Below are positions 9,417-17,686 of a stretch of DNA of 64,000 nucleotides, piece by piece. Source of the stretch: Thalassobacillus sp. CUG 92003. GTDB lineage: Bacteria > Bacillota > Bacilli > Bacillales > Halobacillaceae. Below the pieces are notes generated by a model that had not been told where the DNA came from, searched no databases, and saw nothing but the letters and a program-made list of their open reading frames with translations. A program made the translations under genes and the position numbers. Location: positions 124,001-188,000 of the forward strand of contig NZ_JABLSJ010000008.1 of NCBI RefSeq assembly GCF_013618635.1, written 5' to 3'. Within the stretch, counting starts at the first letter, position 1. Each line of letters begins with the position of its first letter.

Positions 9417-9812
9417 TCAGGTAATCGACGCACCAATGACTAGCCCTAGTCCAATCGAGACACCTGCTGAAATAATGCCGACAGCCAGATTATTCTCCTT
9501 CAGCATTGTTTCTACCGAAAATTTTCGCGTCAGCACTTCAAAAATGCCGTAGGCTGCCATTTGCAAGACAAGTCCATACACTCCCCAAATGACCGTATCC
9601 CAGATGGTGAAGCTGTGATAGATAGCGAATGAAAGTACAATACAGATCCCTATGATTTTTCCTGCAATCGACAAAGCGACTGCCTGGTTTTGGTCTCTTA
9701 CTTCTTCCCAGTCTTTATACTGTTTCGTAATATTTTCAAAAATCACCAACCCAATGACAACTACAATGATGGCTAATATAAAATAAACGAAAGTCGCAAT
9801 AAATGGACCCAT
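9417..9812 (-). CDS. DUF350 membrane protein
   Basis: A 131-residue integral membrane protein with four hydrophobic segments (about residues 4-26, 46-65, 72-92, 108-130). This is the two-fold repeated helix-pair layout of DUF350 (YjfL-like) proteins. The family has no proven biochemical role but is repeatedly found beside PspA-family genes. The ATG follows GAGGAGGAGATAGA. It lies 18 bases after the DUF4247 gene and is the last gene before a terminator. Confidence 0.88.
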   Translation of the reverse strand: MGPFIATFVYFILAIIVVVIGLVIFENITKQYKDWEEVRDQNQAVALSIAGKIIGICIVLSFAIYHSFTIWDTVIWGVYGLVLQMAAYGIFEVLTRKFSVETMLKENNLAVGIISAGVSIGLGLVIGASIT

Positions 9813-9830
9813 TCTATCTCCTCCTCTTCT

Positions 9831-10499
9831 TTATTTTCCTGAACCAGGACCTCCGCCGCGATTAGAAGACCCTCTGAATGAACCTGTGCCCTGACCTCCG
9901 TACATGGTATAACCGCCATAGCACCCTGAGTTGTTACGACAGCTACTTCGACGCCGCTCAGCCCAGTCATTGGAATTCAGCATGCGGTTAAGCATTGCGT
10001 ATGCAAACATGCCTTGAAAAAAGCCAGGTGAATAATGATTACGCACAAATTCATCATTGGCCAATTCAATCAAAACGAGATTCGGTTCTTCATCGCTTTC
10101 CTTTACTGTAACAAAGTGATCATCATAAATGAGAACTTGTTTATCATCAACTCTTTCGCCGACTTCTTCCGGCGTAATTTTTCCGCTTAATTCATCAATA
10201 ACTTCCGGCAGGGTGAGTTTCCGTGTCATATATATTTTCGCCTGCTGGTTATCCCGCTTGACTGTATCCAGCAGAGGAAACTCCGCTTCGATCAAGTCAT
10301 CAATCGATGCAGCATCGGATTCTTCAATTGACGATAAAATTTCGCTACGGTCTGGCTCATCAGGAAGTTCTTCGTATGTAGCTTCTGATTGGGATCCGGT
10401 CATACCCTTCATTAAACTTTGGGCACCACCGCCAAATGCATTAATAAGCAGGAATAGTGCAATTGCACCGAGTGCTAGCATGCCGACCAAATCTCTCAT
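9831..10499 (-). CDS. DUF4247 domain protein, membrane-anchored with Gly-rich tail
   Basis: About 222 residues. An N-terminal membrane anchor or uncleaved signal (about residues 3-24) is followed by an acidic segment and a conserved globular region (about 60-165). The tail is rich in Gly, Ser and Arg with three cysteines (SSCRNNSGCYGG). The ATG at 10499 sits behind AAAGGAGGTCGCAT; a longer TTG frame would include this site and was rejected. It lies between pspA and DUF350 in one direction. Function is unknown; membership is inferred from the sequence character and this characteristic neighbourhood. Confidence 0.8.
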   Translation of the reverse strand: MRDLVGMLALGAIALFLLINAFGGGAQSLMKGMTGSQSEATYEELPDEPDRSEILSSIEESDAASIDDLIEAEFPLLDTVKRDNQQAKIYMTRKLTLPEVIDELSGKITPEEVGERVDDKQVLIYDDHFVTVKESDEEPNLVLIELANDEFVRNHYSPGFFQGMFAYAMLNRMLNSNDWAERRRSSCRNNSGCYGGYTMYGGQGTGSFRGSSNRGGGPGSGK

Positions 10500-10527
10500 A
10501 TGCGACCTCCTTTCCCAAAACAAATGA

Positions 10528-10554
10528 TAATGCCCGGCTGATAACCGGGCATTA
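10528..10554 (-). terminator. Intercistronic hairpin between pspA and DUF4247
   Basis: A perfect 10-bp stem (TAATGCCCGG at 10528-10537, complement at 10545-10554) lies between the pspA stop and the DUF4247 ribosome site. The following minus-strand sequence is only moderately T-rich, so this is more likely an attenuator or 3' stabiliser that raises PspA relative to downstream genes. Confidence 0.6.
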
Positions 10555-10576
10555 CACTAGCTTACAACCCAAAATA

Positions 10577-11248
10577 TTAAGATTTACCCATTTTTTTCTT
10601 TAACTCAGAAAGTTCGTCATCGACTCCGCTCTTCTTATCAAGATCTTCAAATTCATCATCGAGTGAGCGGCTGGCTTGTGACATGTCTTCACTGGTTTCT
10701 GCTTCAGCTTCATGCTGCATGACCTTCTCTTCCATTCTCTCGAACCCTTGCCGCGATTCGTCGCCGCCGATATTCGACATCGTACGGTTCATTTTCGTAC
10801 GTGTTTGGGCTGATTCTGCGCGGGCTTTCAGGGAGTCTTTTTTCAATTTCATTTCTTGGTATTCTTTTTTCATTTCATCGAGCTTCGAGCGTAAATTTTG
10901 GGAGTCCGCCTCTGCTCTCTCATACGATTCTTTTAACTGTGAAGCTTGGTCCGCATGGTTGTTCTTATCTTCAAGCGCTCGACGTGCCAAGTCTTCATTA
11001 CCACTCTCGATTGCTTGCTCCGCTTGGCTCTGGCGTTTTTCAACGAGAGCTTGTGCATCATCATACTTACGCTTCAACATTTTTTCGTTCGCGACCTGCT
11101 TCGCTACAGCAGTCTCTGCTTCACGAATATCATTTTCCATGTCACGCATGAATTGATCGAGCATCTTTACAGGATCTTCGGCTTTATCCAGCATCGCATT
11201 CAATTCTGAACCTACTACCGTCTTAACACGTTTAAATAGTTTAAACAT
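10577..11248 (-). CDS. pspA: Phage shock protein A family (PspA/IM30)
   Basis: A 223-residue, nearly all-helical coiled-coil protein, charged throughout. It begins MFKLFKRVKTVVGSELNAML, an amphipathic membrane-binding helix, and continues DKAEDPVKMLDQFMRDM, the classic PspA start. PspA forms ESCRT-III-like assemblies on stressed membranes and preserves proton motive force. Here it is the second gene of a five-gene cluster behind a SigW-type promoter, as the B. subtilis pspA (ydjF) operon also is. Fifteen bases separate it from the DUF4178 gene. Confidence 0.95.
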   Translation of the reverse strand: MFKLFKRVKTVVGSELNAMLDKAEDPVKMLDQFMRDMENDIREAETAVAKQVANEKMLKRKYDDAQALVEKRQSQAEQAIESGNEDLARRALEDKNNHADQASQLKESYERAEADSQNLRSKLDEMKKEYQEMKLKKDSLKARAESAQTRTKMNRTMSNIGGDESRQGFERMEEKVMQHEAEAETSEDMSQASRSLDDEFEDLDKKSGVDDELSELKKKMGKS

Positions 11249-11262
11249 TTATATTCCTCCTT

Positions 11263-11775
11263 TTATTTTGAAGCAGCAATAATTTTTATTTCGTATGATT
11301 CGATGTCACGTCCGTGACTGACCTCCACTTCACTTCCCCATGCTTCAGCACTTAAATAAGCATTTTCTTCTTCTGACAGATAATCCGCATAAGGTAAGAC
11401 ATCCCCGCTGAGATTGGAACTTCTTCCTTCCCCTCGCACCCGTGCTTCTCCTTCTTCATCCTTATGAAAAGTGGTCCCTTCATAATCGATCGTTTTGGGA
11501 AACGGGCGTGAAACAGGAAGATTCACTTTTTCGTACACTCCTAATTCTAACGCATCATCCATCTCTGCTGAAAGCCATATGGATTTATCCCCCTCCAGTA
11601 ATTGATAAGCATACCACTCATAGGAGCCATCGCGGTATGTGATTTTACCAACAACTTCGTAATCCACAAGGTCGAACGTCACGATATCTCCTATTCTAAT
11701 ATTCAATGGGGTTCGTTCTTCAATATCTGGTGTCTTATTTTGTTTGTTTCCGAATAGTTTCGAAAAAATCCCCAT
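11263..11775 (-). CDS. DUF4178 domain protein
   Basis: A 170-residue soluble, beta-rich protein with a short basic N-terminus (GIFSKLFGNKQNK). A DUF4178-type core (about 25-165) carries IRIGDIVTFDLVDYEVVGK and SYEWYAYQLLEG. The ATG follows GAGGTGAGGATATG. It is the promoter-proximal gene of the PspA cluster. DUF4178 proteins co-occur with PspA, DUF350 and spermidine-synthase-like proteins in many bacteria; their biochemical activity is unknown. Its first place in the operon suggests a direct stress-response role, which is inference. Confidence 0.86.
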   Translation of the reverse strand: MGIFSKLFGNKQNKTPDIEERTPLNIRIGDIVTFDLVDYEVVGKITYRDGSYEWYAYQLLEGDKSIWLSAEMDDALELGVYEKVNLPVSRPFPKTIDYEGTTFHKDEEGEARVRGEGRSSNLSGDVLPYADYLSEEENAYLSAEAWGSEVEVSHGRDIESYEIKIIAASK

Positions 11776-11814
11776 ATCCTCACCTCGCTTTGATTAAATG
11801 TTCTTATCTTTATG

Positions 11815-11840
11815 TACGAATGAGTTAAACGTATGTTTCA
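11815..11840 (-). promoter_or_regulatory. SigW-type ECF promoter of the DUF4178-pspA operon
   Basis: The minus strand reads TGAAAC (11835-11840), exactly 16 bases, then CGTA (11815-11818). This is the B. subtilis SigW consensus in both elements and spacing. It lies about 40 bases upstream of the DUF4178 start. SigW responds to cell-envelope stress, which fits PspA. Confidence 0.85.
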
Positions 11841-11925
11841 CTTTTTTTTGAGATTTTGTTAAATCACTCACAAAAGCGTTATATAGGAACGAGCAGCCGT
11901 TTAACATCGCAACAAACTTAAGAAA

Positions 11926-11954
11926 AAGCAGTGCTTTTTTCTTAAGCACTGCTT
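11926..11954 (-). terminator. Terminator of ald
   Basis: AAGCAGTGCT (11926-11935) pairs with its complement at 11945-11954 and is followed on the minus strand by TTTTTCTT. It begins a few bases after the ald stop. Confidence 0.85.
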
Positions 11955-11960
11955 GACTCA

Positions 11961-13079
11961 TTACTTTTGGAGCAATTCTTTGGCGCTGGCATATTCCAAG
12001 CCATGAGCTTCAGCCACAGCTTGATAGGTCACATATCCTTCAAGTGTGTTGAGTCCTTTAAACAAATGATGGTTATCCTGACACGCTTGCTTATACCCTT
12101 TATTCGCAAGCTGAAGCGCATAGGGAACCGTTACATTCGTTAACCCGATAGTGGAGGTCCTCGGTACATTTCCAGGCATGTTCGCTACAGCATAATGGAG
12201 CACGCCATGCTTTTCATATGTCGGATTATCATGCGTGGTAATGCGATCGGTGGTTTCAAAAATACCGCCTTGATCAATTGCCACATCAACGATAACCGAC
12301 CCTTCTTTCATCGCTTTTACGACATCTTCAGATACGAGTTTCGGCGCTTTAGCACCTGGAATCAAGACCGCTCCTACAACGAGATCGGACTCCTCCAGGG
12401 CTTCTTGAATATTTAACGGATTAGACATTAAGGTGTTAATTTCCGAGCCAAAAATGTCGTCCAATTGCCGCAACCGTTCAGGATTCAGATCGATGATGGT
12501 CACATCAGCTCCTAGTCCTAACGCGATTTTCGCCGCATTCGTTCCGACGACACCGCCGCCGATCACTGTAACACGTCCGCGACGTACACCTGGAATGCCA
12601 CCTAACAGAATCCCTTTGCCCCCGTAGGATTTTTCTAAAAACTGCGCTCCGATTTGTGTAGCCATCCTTCCTGCTACTTCACTCATCGGTGTGAGCAGCG
12701 GAAGGGAGCCATTATCAAGCTGGACGGTCTCATAGGCGATAGCAACGACCTGGTTATCGATCAATGCTTTCGTTAATTCAGGTTCAGGAGCAAGGTGAAG
12801 ATAAGTAAATAATATAAGTCCTTGATAAAAGTAAGAATATTCTTCTGGCAATGGCTCCTTAACCTTCATGACCATTTCTTTATTCCAGGCTTCTGATGCC
12901 GAATAGACAATGACAGCTCCAGCCTCTTCGTACTGGCTATCTGTAAAGCTAGAGCCCGCTCCTGCTCCACTTTCAACAAAAACCTCATGTCCTGCATGTG
13001 TCAATGATATAACGCCTGCCGGTGTCATGGCGACCCGATTTTCGTTATTTTTTATTTCAGTAGGTACACCAATTTTCAA
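11961..13079 (-). CDS. ald: Alanine dehydrogenase
   Basis: NAD-dependent oxidative deamination of L-alanine to pyruvate and ammonium, used for alanine catabolism and in sporulation and germination. 372 residues from the TTG at 13079, which follows GGGAGGTAGAGATC and gives [17 protein letters not shown], the family start. A longer ATG frame adds seven residues that contain the ribosome site and was rejected. Motifs are MKVKEPL (catalytic lysine), the Rossmann [11 protein letters not shown] and VDVAIDQGG. It is a single-gene unit ended by a hairpin. Confidence 0.95.
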   Translation of the reverse strand: MKIGVPTEIKNNENRVAMTPAGVISLTHAGHEVFVESGAGAGSSFTDSQYEEAGAVIVYSASEAWNKEMVMKVKEPLPEEYSYFYQGLILFTYLHLAPEPELTKALIDNQVVAIAYETVQLDNGSLPLLTPMSEVAGRMATQIGAQFLEKSYGGKGILLGGIPGVRRGRVTVIGGGVVGTNAAKIALGLGADVTIIDLNPERLRQLDDIFGSEINTLMSNPLNIQEALEESDLVVGAVLIPGAKAPKLVSEDVVKAMKEGSVIVDVAIDQGGIFETTDRITTHDNPTYEKHGVLHYAVANMPGNVPRTSTIGLTNVTVPYALQLANKGYKQACQDNHHLFKGLNTLEGYVTYQAVAEAHGLEYASAKELLQK

Positions 13080-13249
13080 GATCTCTACCTCCCATTCCAT
13101 AAGTCGGGACCTATTCCCTAATTACGATTCAACTATACCATCAATTTTTTACTGTTGGTAGTTTCAATTTTTTGAAAGCCCTTACATTGTATCAAACTCA
13201 CTTCATTAATTCACGCTTTCCTTCAAATTCAGAAAATTGCAGTAATAGC

Positions 13250-14008
13250 TTATCTGTAGCGATGGATGACGTCGATCCCGCCGGTCGCTTCATAGACTGC
13301 CCCCGTAATCATATCCGAATCCTCTTGGCACAGAAATTCGATGAGACGAGCGATGTCTTCTCCGGTTCCTGAACGACCGACTGGTGTTGCTGGATCCGGT
13401 TGCTGCTTACTTTCACTAATCGACGCTTCTTTCATCTCTCCTGCTATGCTGCCTGGGCATATCATGTTGGATGTGACCCCATGCTCTGCTTCTTCAAAAG
13501 CAATTGTTTTCGTTAAAGACACTAGCCCGACCTTCGCTGCTGCAAAAGCTGACCGATAGAGCCAGCCTGAGGCAGCCCCGGCACCCTGGAACCCGTAATT
13601 GATAATCCTGCCAAACTGTTGGTCTCGCATATATGGAATGACGTGTTTAAATAAGTGAAAAGCAGCATCTAAGTTTCCCCGGATCATCTCATCCCACTCA
13701 GCTGTTGTATAATCCGCCAGCTTTTTACGTTCGAACACATAAGGGCCGGCATTGTTTATTAAGTAATCGACGCGGCCATATCGTTCGATCGTTTCCTGAA
13801 CCAGTTTTACAAGATCAGAAGAATGTGTGACATCCGCTTGAACAAGGTGTAGTCTCCCTTCCAGGTGAGCATTCTCTTGGAGAAGTTTTTCTGCTTGCTG
13901 GTCATCATTTCGATACGTAGCGGTAACAGTGCAGCCTTGATTTAAAAATTGTTCGGTTACTTTTTTTCCTAGTCCTTTCGTTCCTGCCGTGATGATTGCA
14001 TGACGCAT
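13250..14008 (-). CDS. ytkK: SDR-family protein YtkK with degenerate active site
   Basis: A 252-residue Rossmann protein of the short-chain dehydrogenase/reductase family. The cofactor loop TAGTKGLG (7-14), NNAG (85-88) and PGSIAGEM are present. The usual YxxxK reads FAAAK, so the catalytic tyrosine is Phe155 with Lys159 kept. The usual active-site serine region reads INYGFQGA, without the serine. Such SDRs are often binding or regulatory proteins rather than oxidoreductases. B. subtilis ytkK occupies the same neighbourhood. The ATG follows AGGAGGTCTTGCTCGC. Confidence 0.85.
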   Translation of the reverse strand: MRHAIITAGTKGLGKKVTEQFLNQGCTVTATYRNDDQQAEKLLQENAHLEGRLHLVQADVTHSSDLVKLVQETIERYGRVDYLINNAGPYVFERKKLADYTTAEWDEMIRGNLDAAFHLFKHVIPYMRDQQFGRIINYGFQGAGAASGWLYRSAFAAAKVGLVSLTKTIAFEEAEHGVTSNMICPGSIAGEMKEASISESKQQPDPATPVGRSGTGEDIARLIEFLCQEDSDMITGAVYEATGGIDVIHRYR

Positions 14009-14242
14009 GCGAGCAAGACCTCCTTCGTATTCCCCTATTTTGATAAGATATGTAAGTGAATGCCCTTTCTACTTTACTACAAACAGCAGATTGTGTTCAC
14101 GTTCAAAGGTTTGCATCTTGTCTAATTTGATCCGATTCTAATATAGAAGAGCATTGTGATGGCAGGGTAACCCAAAATGGTATCAACCACTAGTATTGAA
14201 CATAGTCATTATTAATGAACGTGTTTTCACACAGGACACAGG

Positions 14243-14271
14243 GTTTGTACGCCGCTCATTCATGGTATAAT
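14243..14271 (+). promoter_or_regulatory. Probable promoter of the universal stress protein gene
   Basis: A perfect TATAAT (14266-14271) lies 30 bases before the start codon. With a 17-base spacer the -35 would be GTTTGT (14243-14248), a weak match; TTGTAC two bases downstream gives a short 15-base spacer. Confidence 0.5.
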
Positions 14272-14301
14272 GGAAGTAACTTTAGGAAGGGGGCATCAGT
14301 G

Positions 14302-14742
14302 ATGGAATTTGAATATAAACACATCGTGGTTGCAGTTGATGGATCGAACGCAGCAGAATTCGCTTTTAACAAAGCGATTGATATTGCTAGAAGGAACAAT
14401 GCCCAATTGATTTTATCCCATGTAGTTGATACCCGCGCTTTTGCTACCGTCGAAGCCTATGATCGTTCGCTGGCTATGCAAGCTGAAACATACGCCACCG
14501 AACTTCTGAACGACTATCAAGAAAAGGCAAAAAAAGAAGGGGTTCAGGATGTCGTCATTGATGTCGAATATGGCTCCCCTAAAGTGAAAATCGGGAAAGA
14601 GGTGGCGCCCAAATATAACGCGGATCTGATCATTTGCGGCGCTACAGGATTAAACGCTGTTGAGCGCTTCTTCATCGGGAGTGTATCTGAACATATCACA
14701 CGTTATGCGCCATGCGATGTGCTCGTGGTGCGTGCATCATAA
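14302..14742 (+). CDS. Universal stress protein (UspA family)
   Basis: A 146-residue single Usp domain. It begins MEFEYKHIVVAVDGS and has the ATP-binding signature GATGLNAVERFFIGS (G-2X-G-9X-G-S) near residues 113-127, so it probably binds ATP. The ATG at 14302 follows GGAAGGGGGCATCAGT; the longer frame from 14215 has no ribosome site. It is monocistronic and convergent with moaB, with the shared terminator stem running into the moaB 3' end. Usp proteins aid survival under starvation and stress; the specific role here is unknown. Confidence 0.92.
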   Translation: MEFEYKHIVVAVDGSNAAEFAFNKAIDIARRNNAQLILSHVVDTRAFATVEAYDRSLAMQAETYATELLNDYQEKAKKEGVQDVVIDVEYGSPKVKIGKEVAPKYNADLIICGATGLNAVERFFIGSVSEHITRYAPCDVLVVRAS

Positions 14743-14794
14743 AGTGTTACGATTATACGCGTATTAATTATAGATGATCGACCGTTTGTTTCAT

Positions 14795-14833
14795 AAGGAA
14801 GCGTAAGGCTAATGAGCAGCCTTACGCTTCCTT
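14795..14833. terminator. Terminator overlapping the 3' end of moaB
   Basis: A perfect 16-bp stem (14795-14810 with 14818-14833, 7-base loop) is followed by TTTT on the plus strand. It terminates the usp gene. The right arm encodes the last codons and stop of moaB, so the coding end doubles as terminator. Confidence 0.85.
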
Positions 14834-15355
14834 TTCATTCTCAGGCAGATCTTTTTGTGTTTCCCTCACCACATGAGCCATTTCCGGAAGAATGAGCTTG
14901 TCCATCGCCAGTTTCACAGCCCCGCTTGAACCTGGTGTTGAAAAGATGACAGTGTTTCGGGTGATGCCGGCTAGCGCCCTTGATAAAATAGCAGAACTCC
15001 CTATGTCCTCTGTGTAGCTGAGCATACGAAAGATTTCGCCAAAACCGGGCAGTTCTTTATCAAGCAGCGATTGTACAACCTCAATGGTAACATCCCGTTC
15101 CGCTACGCCAGTCCCGCCGTTTGTCAGAATTACATCGACTTCCGTCTGGCGACTGGCCACTTGCACAGCTTCCCGGATGGTTTCTTTTTCATCTTTGACT
15201 ACTTGGTGATCCACGACTGTATACCCTGAATCGGTCAGTTTTTCATGCATGAGGTGGCCGCTTTTATCCGTTTTCAAAGTGCGCGTATCACTGACTGTTA
15301 TTATGTGACACCTAACATGCTCGGGTGCTTGCTGTTTATGCTCGTGCACGGACAA
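14822..15355 (-). CDS. moaB: Molybdenum cofactor biosynthesis protein MoaB
   Basis: A 177-residue MogA/MoaB-type protein acting on molybdopterin (adenylylation step in characterised relatives). Motifs are TVSDTR near the start, the nucleotide-binding TNGGTGVAERDVT and the C-terminal FSTPGSSGAVKLAM. It starts with TTG, two bases after the stop of the EcsC-family gene, with GGAGAATAACG as ribosome site, so the two genes are coupled. No other Moco genes are in the window. Confidence 0.93.
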   Translation of the reverse strand: MSVHEHKQQAPEHVRCHIITVSDTRTLKTDKSGHLMHEKLTDSGYTVVDHQVVKDEKETIREAVQVASRQTEVDVILTNGGTGVAERDVTIEVVQSLLDKELPGFGEIFRMLSYTEDIGSSAILSRALAGITRNTVIFSTPGSSGAVKLAMDKLILPEMAHVVRETQKDLPENEKEA

Positions 15356-15357
15356 CG

Positions 15358-16179
15358 TTATTCTCCTTTCTCCAAAATGTAACGGTATTGATAAAATCTC
15401 AAAGAAAATTCAGTGACTTGACGGGTCAGCTGGTAATTGAACACAGCGCCAATCCCCATGCTGATAATCGGCAAGCTTTGAAAAATTTTCCGGCGAAACA
15501 TTAAGATGAACATCGATTTTATCGCTTGCTTTAACGGCTGATCAAGCCATGATTCGTCAGTTATTTCTTCGGCTCCTTCATAAATATACGCATGCGATTG
15601 CTGCTCGATTTCCCTAACTAATCCTTCCCACGCTGCAGCCTGTAAGCGCTTCGGCAGCGTAGCAGCATGGAAGAGTTTCAAGGAGAGCATCATTTCAAAT
15701 GGCCGATTCATTTCATGACCGAATGATAATCCGATTAACTGGACCACCCGCAAGTTCATGATCAACATCAAGGGGAAATCGATACCAAGCAGCAGCAATC
15801 CACCGCTTCCTGTAATCCCCCCTTGAGCGAAGGCATATAGCTTCCCTTTAGCTACTTGCTGCTCCGCTATGTAGGTTAATTGATCGATTGATAGCGTCTT
15901 CATGTCTTCAATTTTTTCAATATTGGTATTGAATATACTTCCCGTATTCAGCAAACGCAGACGTGCTTCTTTTTGATAAGCTGTTCCTTGCAAGAAGGCA
16001 TGGCTATGGAATAGCCAATTATCAATTTTGGAAAAAAATTTTGCTTTCACACCAGGGTTGATTGCGCGAAATGATTCTTTGATCCAATCGTCATATATCA
16101 TTTCAAAATCATTGGGTTCATACGCACTGTACTGCAGTTGCCACGCTTGAATATCTTTTAAGACCCGCTCGCAGCTCAT
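15358..16179 (-). CDS. EcsC family protein
   Basis: A 273-residue protein of the EcsC family, named after the third gene of the B. subtilis ecs operon. It has a glycine-rich hydrophobic stretch (about residues 117-150, GGITGSGGLLLLG) and a second near the C-terminus, suggesting membrane association. The biochemical function is unknown. The ATG follows GGGAGGGATACAGC. It precedes moaB by two bases. No EcsA or EcsB partner lies nearby, so it is a stand-alone member. Confidence 0.85.
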   Translation of the reverse strand: MSCERVLKDIQAWQLQYSAYEPNDFEMIYDDWIKESFRAINPGVKAKFFSKIDNWLFHSHAFLQGTAYQKEARLRLLNTGSIFNTNIEKIEDMKTLSIDQLTYIAEQQVAKGKLYAFAQGGITGSGGLLLLGIDFPLMLIMNLRVVQLIGLSFGHEMNRPFEMMLSLKLFHAATLPKRLQAAAWEGLVREIEQQSHAYIYEGAEEITDESWLDQPLKQAIKSMFILMFRRKIFQSLPIISMGIGAVFNYQLTRQVTEFSLRFYQYRYILEKGE

Positions 16180-16289
16180 GCTGTATCCCTCCCCTTCATG
16201 GTATTAATACCAGTGTATCCTTATTATAACAAAAGCAAAACCTCTGTACTGACTTATTTTTCACCTAAGATACTATATGATGAAGACAT

Positions 16290-16336
16290 AAAAAAAGCGA
16301 CCCTCCTTCTTGTCCCCATTTCGTAACAAAAAGAAA
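16290..16336 (-). terminator. Terminator of ackA
   Basis: On the minus strand, AGCGGCTTTCTTTTTGT folds back with wobble pairs on ACAAGAAGGAGGGTCGCT and is followed by TTTTTTT. It starts 37 bases beyond the ackA stop. Confidence 0.7.
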
Positions 16337-16372
16337 GCCGCTTACTCATACACTTATACATTTCCAAGCTTG

Positions 16373-17560
16373 CTACAGTCCTTTTTCTACCGTATCACGG
16401 GCGATCATGACTTCCTCATTCGTCGGAATAATCATGACTTTGACCGGAGAATGCGGATAACTGATGAAGGCTTCTTTTCCGCGCACTTTATTCAACGACG
16501 GATCCCAGTAGACGCCCATAAATTCCAACCCTTTCAAAACGCGTTCCCGGATGGCCGTACTATTTTCGCCGACACCGGCAGTAAAGATTATGGCATCAAT
16601 GCCGTGCATACGCGCTGCATAAGACCCGATATACTTGTGGATGCGATTGGCAAATACTTCCAAAGCAAGCTCGGCTCTTTCCTCACCTTGGGAAGCGTGA
16701 TCCTCTATATCGCGAAGGTCACTGGAAAAGCCGGAGAGCGCTAACATGCCGCTTTCTTTATTCAAAACGTTCATCACTTCATTAGCTGTTTTGCCGGTCT
16801 TATCCATGATATAAGGGATAAGAGCAGGGTCGATGTTGCCTGATCTTGTCCCCATTGTCACGCCAGCCAGAGGTGTGAAGCCCATTGACGTATCTATGGA
16901 ACGACCACCTTCGATAGCCGCGATACTTGCACCGTTCCCTAAGTGGCAGGATAACAGCCGCAAATGTTCAACGGGGCGCTCCAATAATTCAGCCGCTCGT
17001 TCTGACACGTACTTGTGGGATGTGCCATGAAACCCATACTTCCGGATCCCGTACTTTTCGTAATACTCATAAGGTAAACTGTACAGATACGATTGCTCAG
17101 GCATCGTCTGATGAAAAGCCGTATCAAAAACGGCCACGTGAGGGACATGGGGCAGCACGTCCTGGAAAGCGCGGATGCCGGTTAAATTGGCGGGATTATG
17201 CAATGGAGCCAGTTCAGATACTTGGTCTATTTCGGCAATGACCTGCTCATCGATAAGCACAGACTCGCTGAATCGCTCACCACCATGAACGACACGATGA
17301 CCGACACCGTCGATTTCCTCTAAAGACTGGATGATGCCGGTAGACGTTAATTTATCGACCAGGAGACGCACAGCTTCAGCATGATCCTCAATATCCGTTA
17401 CCGTTTTATCTTTTTCTTCATTGATTTCTATAGTGAAAACGGACTTAGGGAGACCGATCCGTTCAACCAACCCTTTTGTCACGACGGTTTCTTCTGGCAT
17501 TTCGATCAATTGGAACTTCAAAGATGAACTGCCAGCATTGATGGCTAATATATTATTCAA
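16373..17560 (-). CDS. ackA: Acetate kinase
   Basis: Converts acetyl phosphate and ADP to acetate and ATP, the last step of acetate overflow. 395 residues, full length. Motifs are [10 protein letters not shown] (7-16), [29 protein letters not shown] and FTAGVGENS. The start is TTG at 17560 with AAGGGG ten bases upstream, giving [13 protein letters not shown]. It lies behind ytxK in the same direction and has its own promoter with an upstream cre-like box, as expected for a CcpA-activated gene. Confidence 0.97.
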   Translation of the reverse strand: MNNILAINAGSSSLKFQLIEMPEETVVTKGLVERIGLPKSVFTIEINEEKDKTVTDIEDHAEAVRLLVDKLTSTGIIQSLEEIDGVGHRVVHGGERFSESVLIDEQVIAEIDQVSELAPLHNPANLTGIRAFQDVLPHVPHVAVFDTAFHQTMPEQSYLYSLPYEYYEKYGIRKYGFHGTSHKYVSERAAELLERPVEHLRLLSCHLGNGASIAAIEGGRSIDTSMGFTPLAGVTMGTRSGNIDPALIPYIMDKTGKTANEVMNVLNKESGMLALSGFSSDLRDIEDHASQGEERAELALEVFANRIHKYIGSYAARMHGIDAIIFTAGVGENSTAIRERVLKGLEFMGVYWDPSLNKVRGKEAFISYPHSPVKVMIIPTNEEVMIARDTVEKGL

Positions 17561-17604
17561 CGTTATTCATCCCCTTATTATAGGTTCGTGATTTCACCAT
17601 TACT

Positions 17605-17633
17605 ATTTAACCACCCGTTTGCCGCGATTTCAA
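17605..17633 (-). promoter_or_regulatory. Predicted SigA promoter of ackA
   Basis: The minus strand reads TTGAAA (17628-17633), a 17-base spacer and TTAAAT (17605-17610). The predicted transcription start is near 17598, 38 bases before the TTG codon. Confidence 0.55.
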
Positions 17634-17646
17634 CATAGAAAGAAAA

Positions 17647-17660
17647 TGGAATCGTTTACG
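17647..17660 (-). promoter_or_regulatory. cre-like CcpA site upstream of ackA
   Basis: The minus strand reads CGTAAACGATTCCA, one mismatch (first base) from the cre consensus TGWNANCGNTNNCA. Its centre is about 55 bases upstream of the predicted ackA transcription start. That is the placement from which CcpA activates ackA in B. subtilis. Confidence 0.65.
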
Positions 17661-17686
17661 TCACGTATTTGTTATTTTCACACAAC

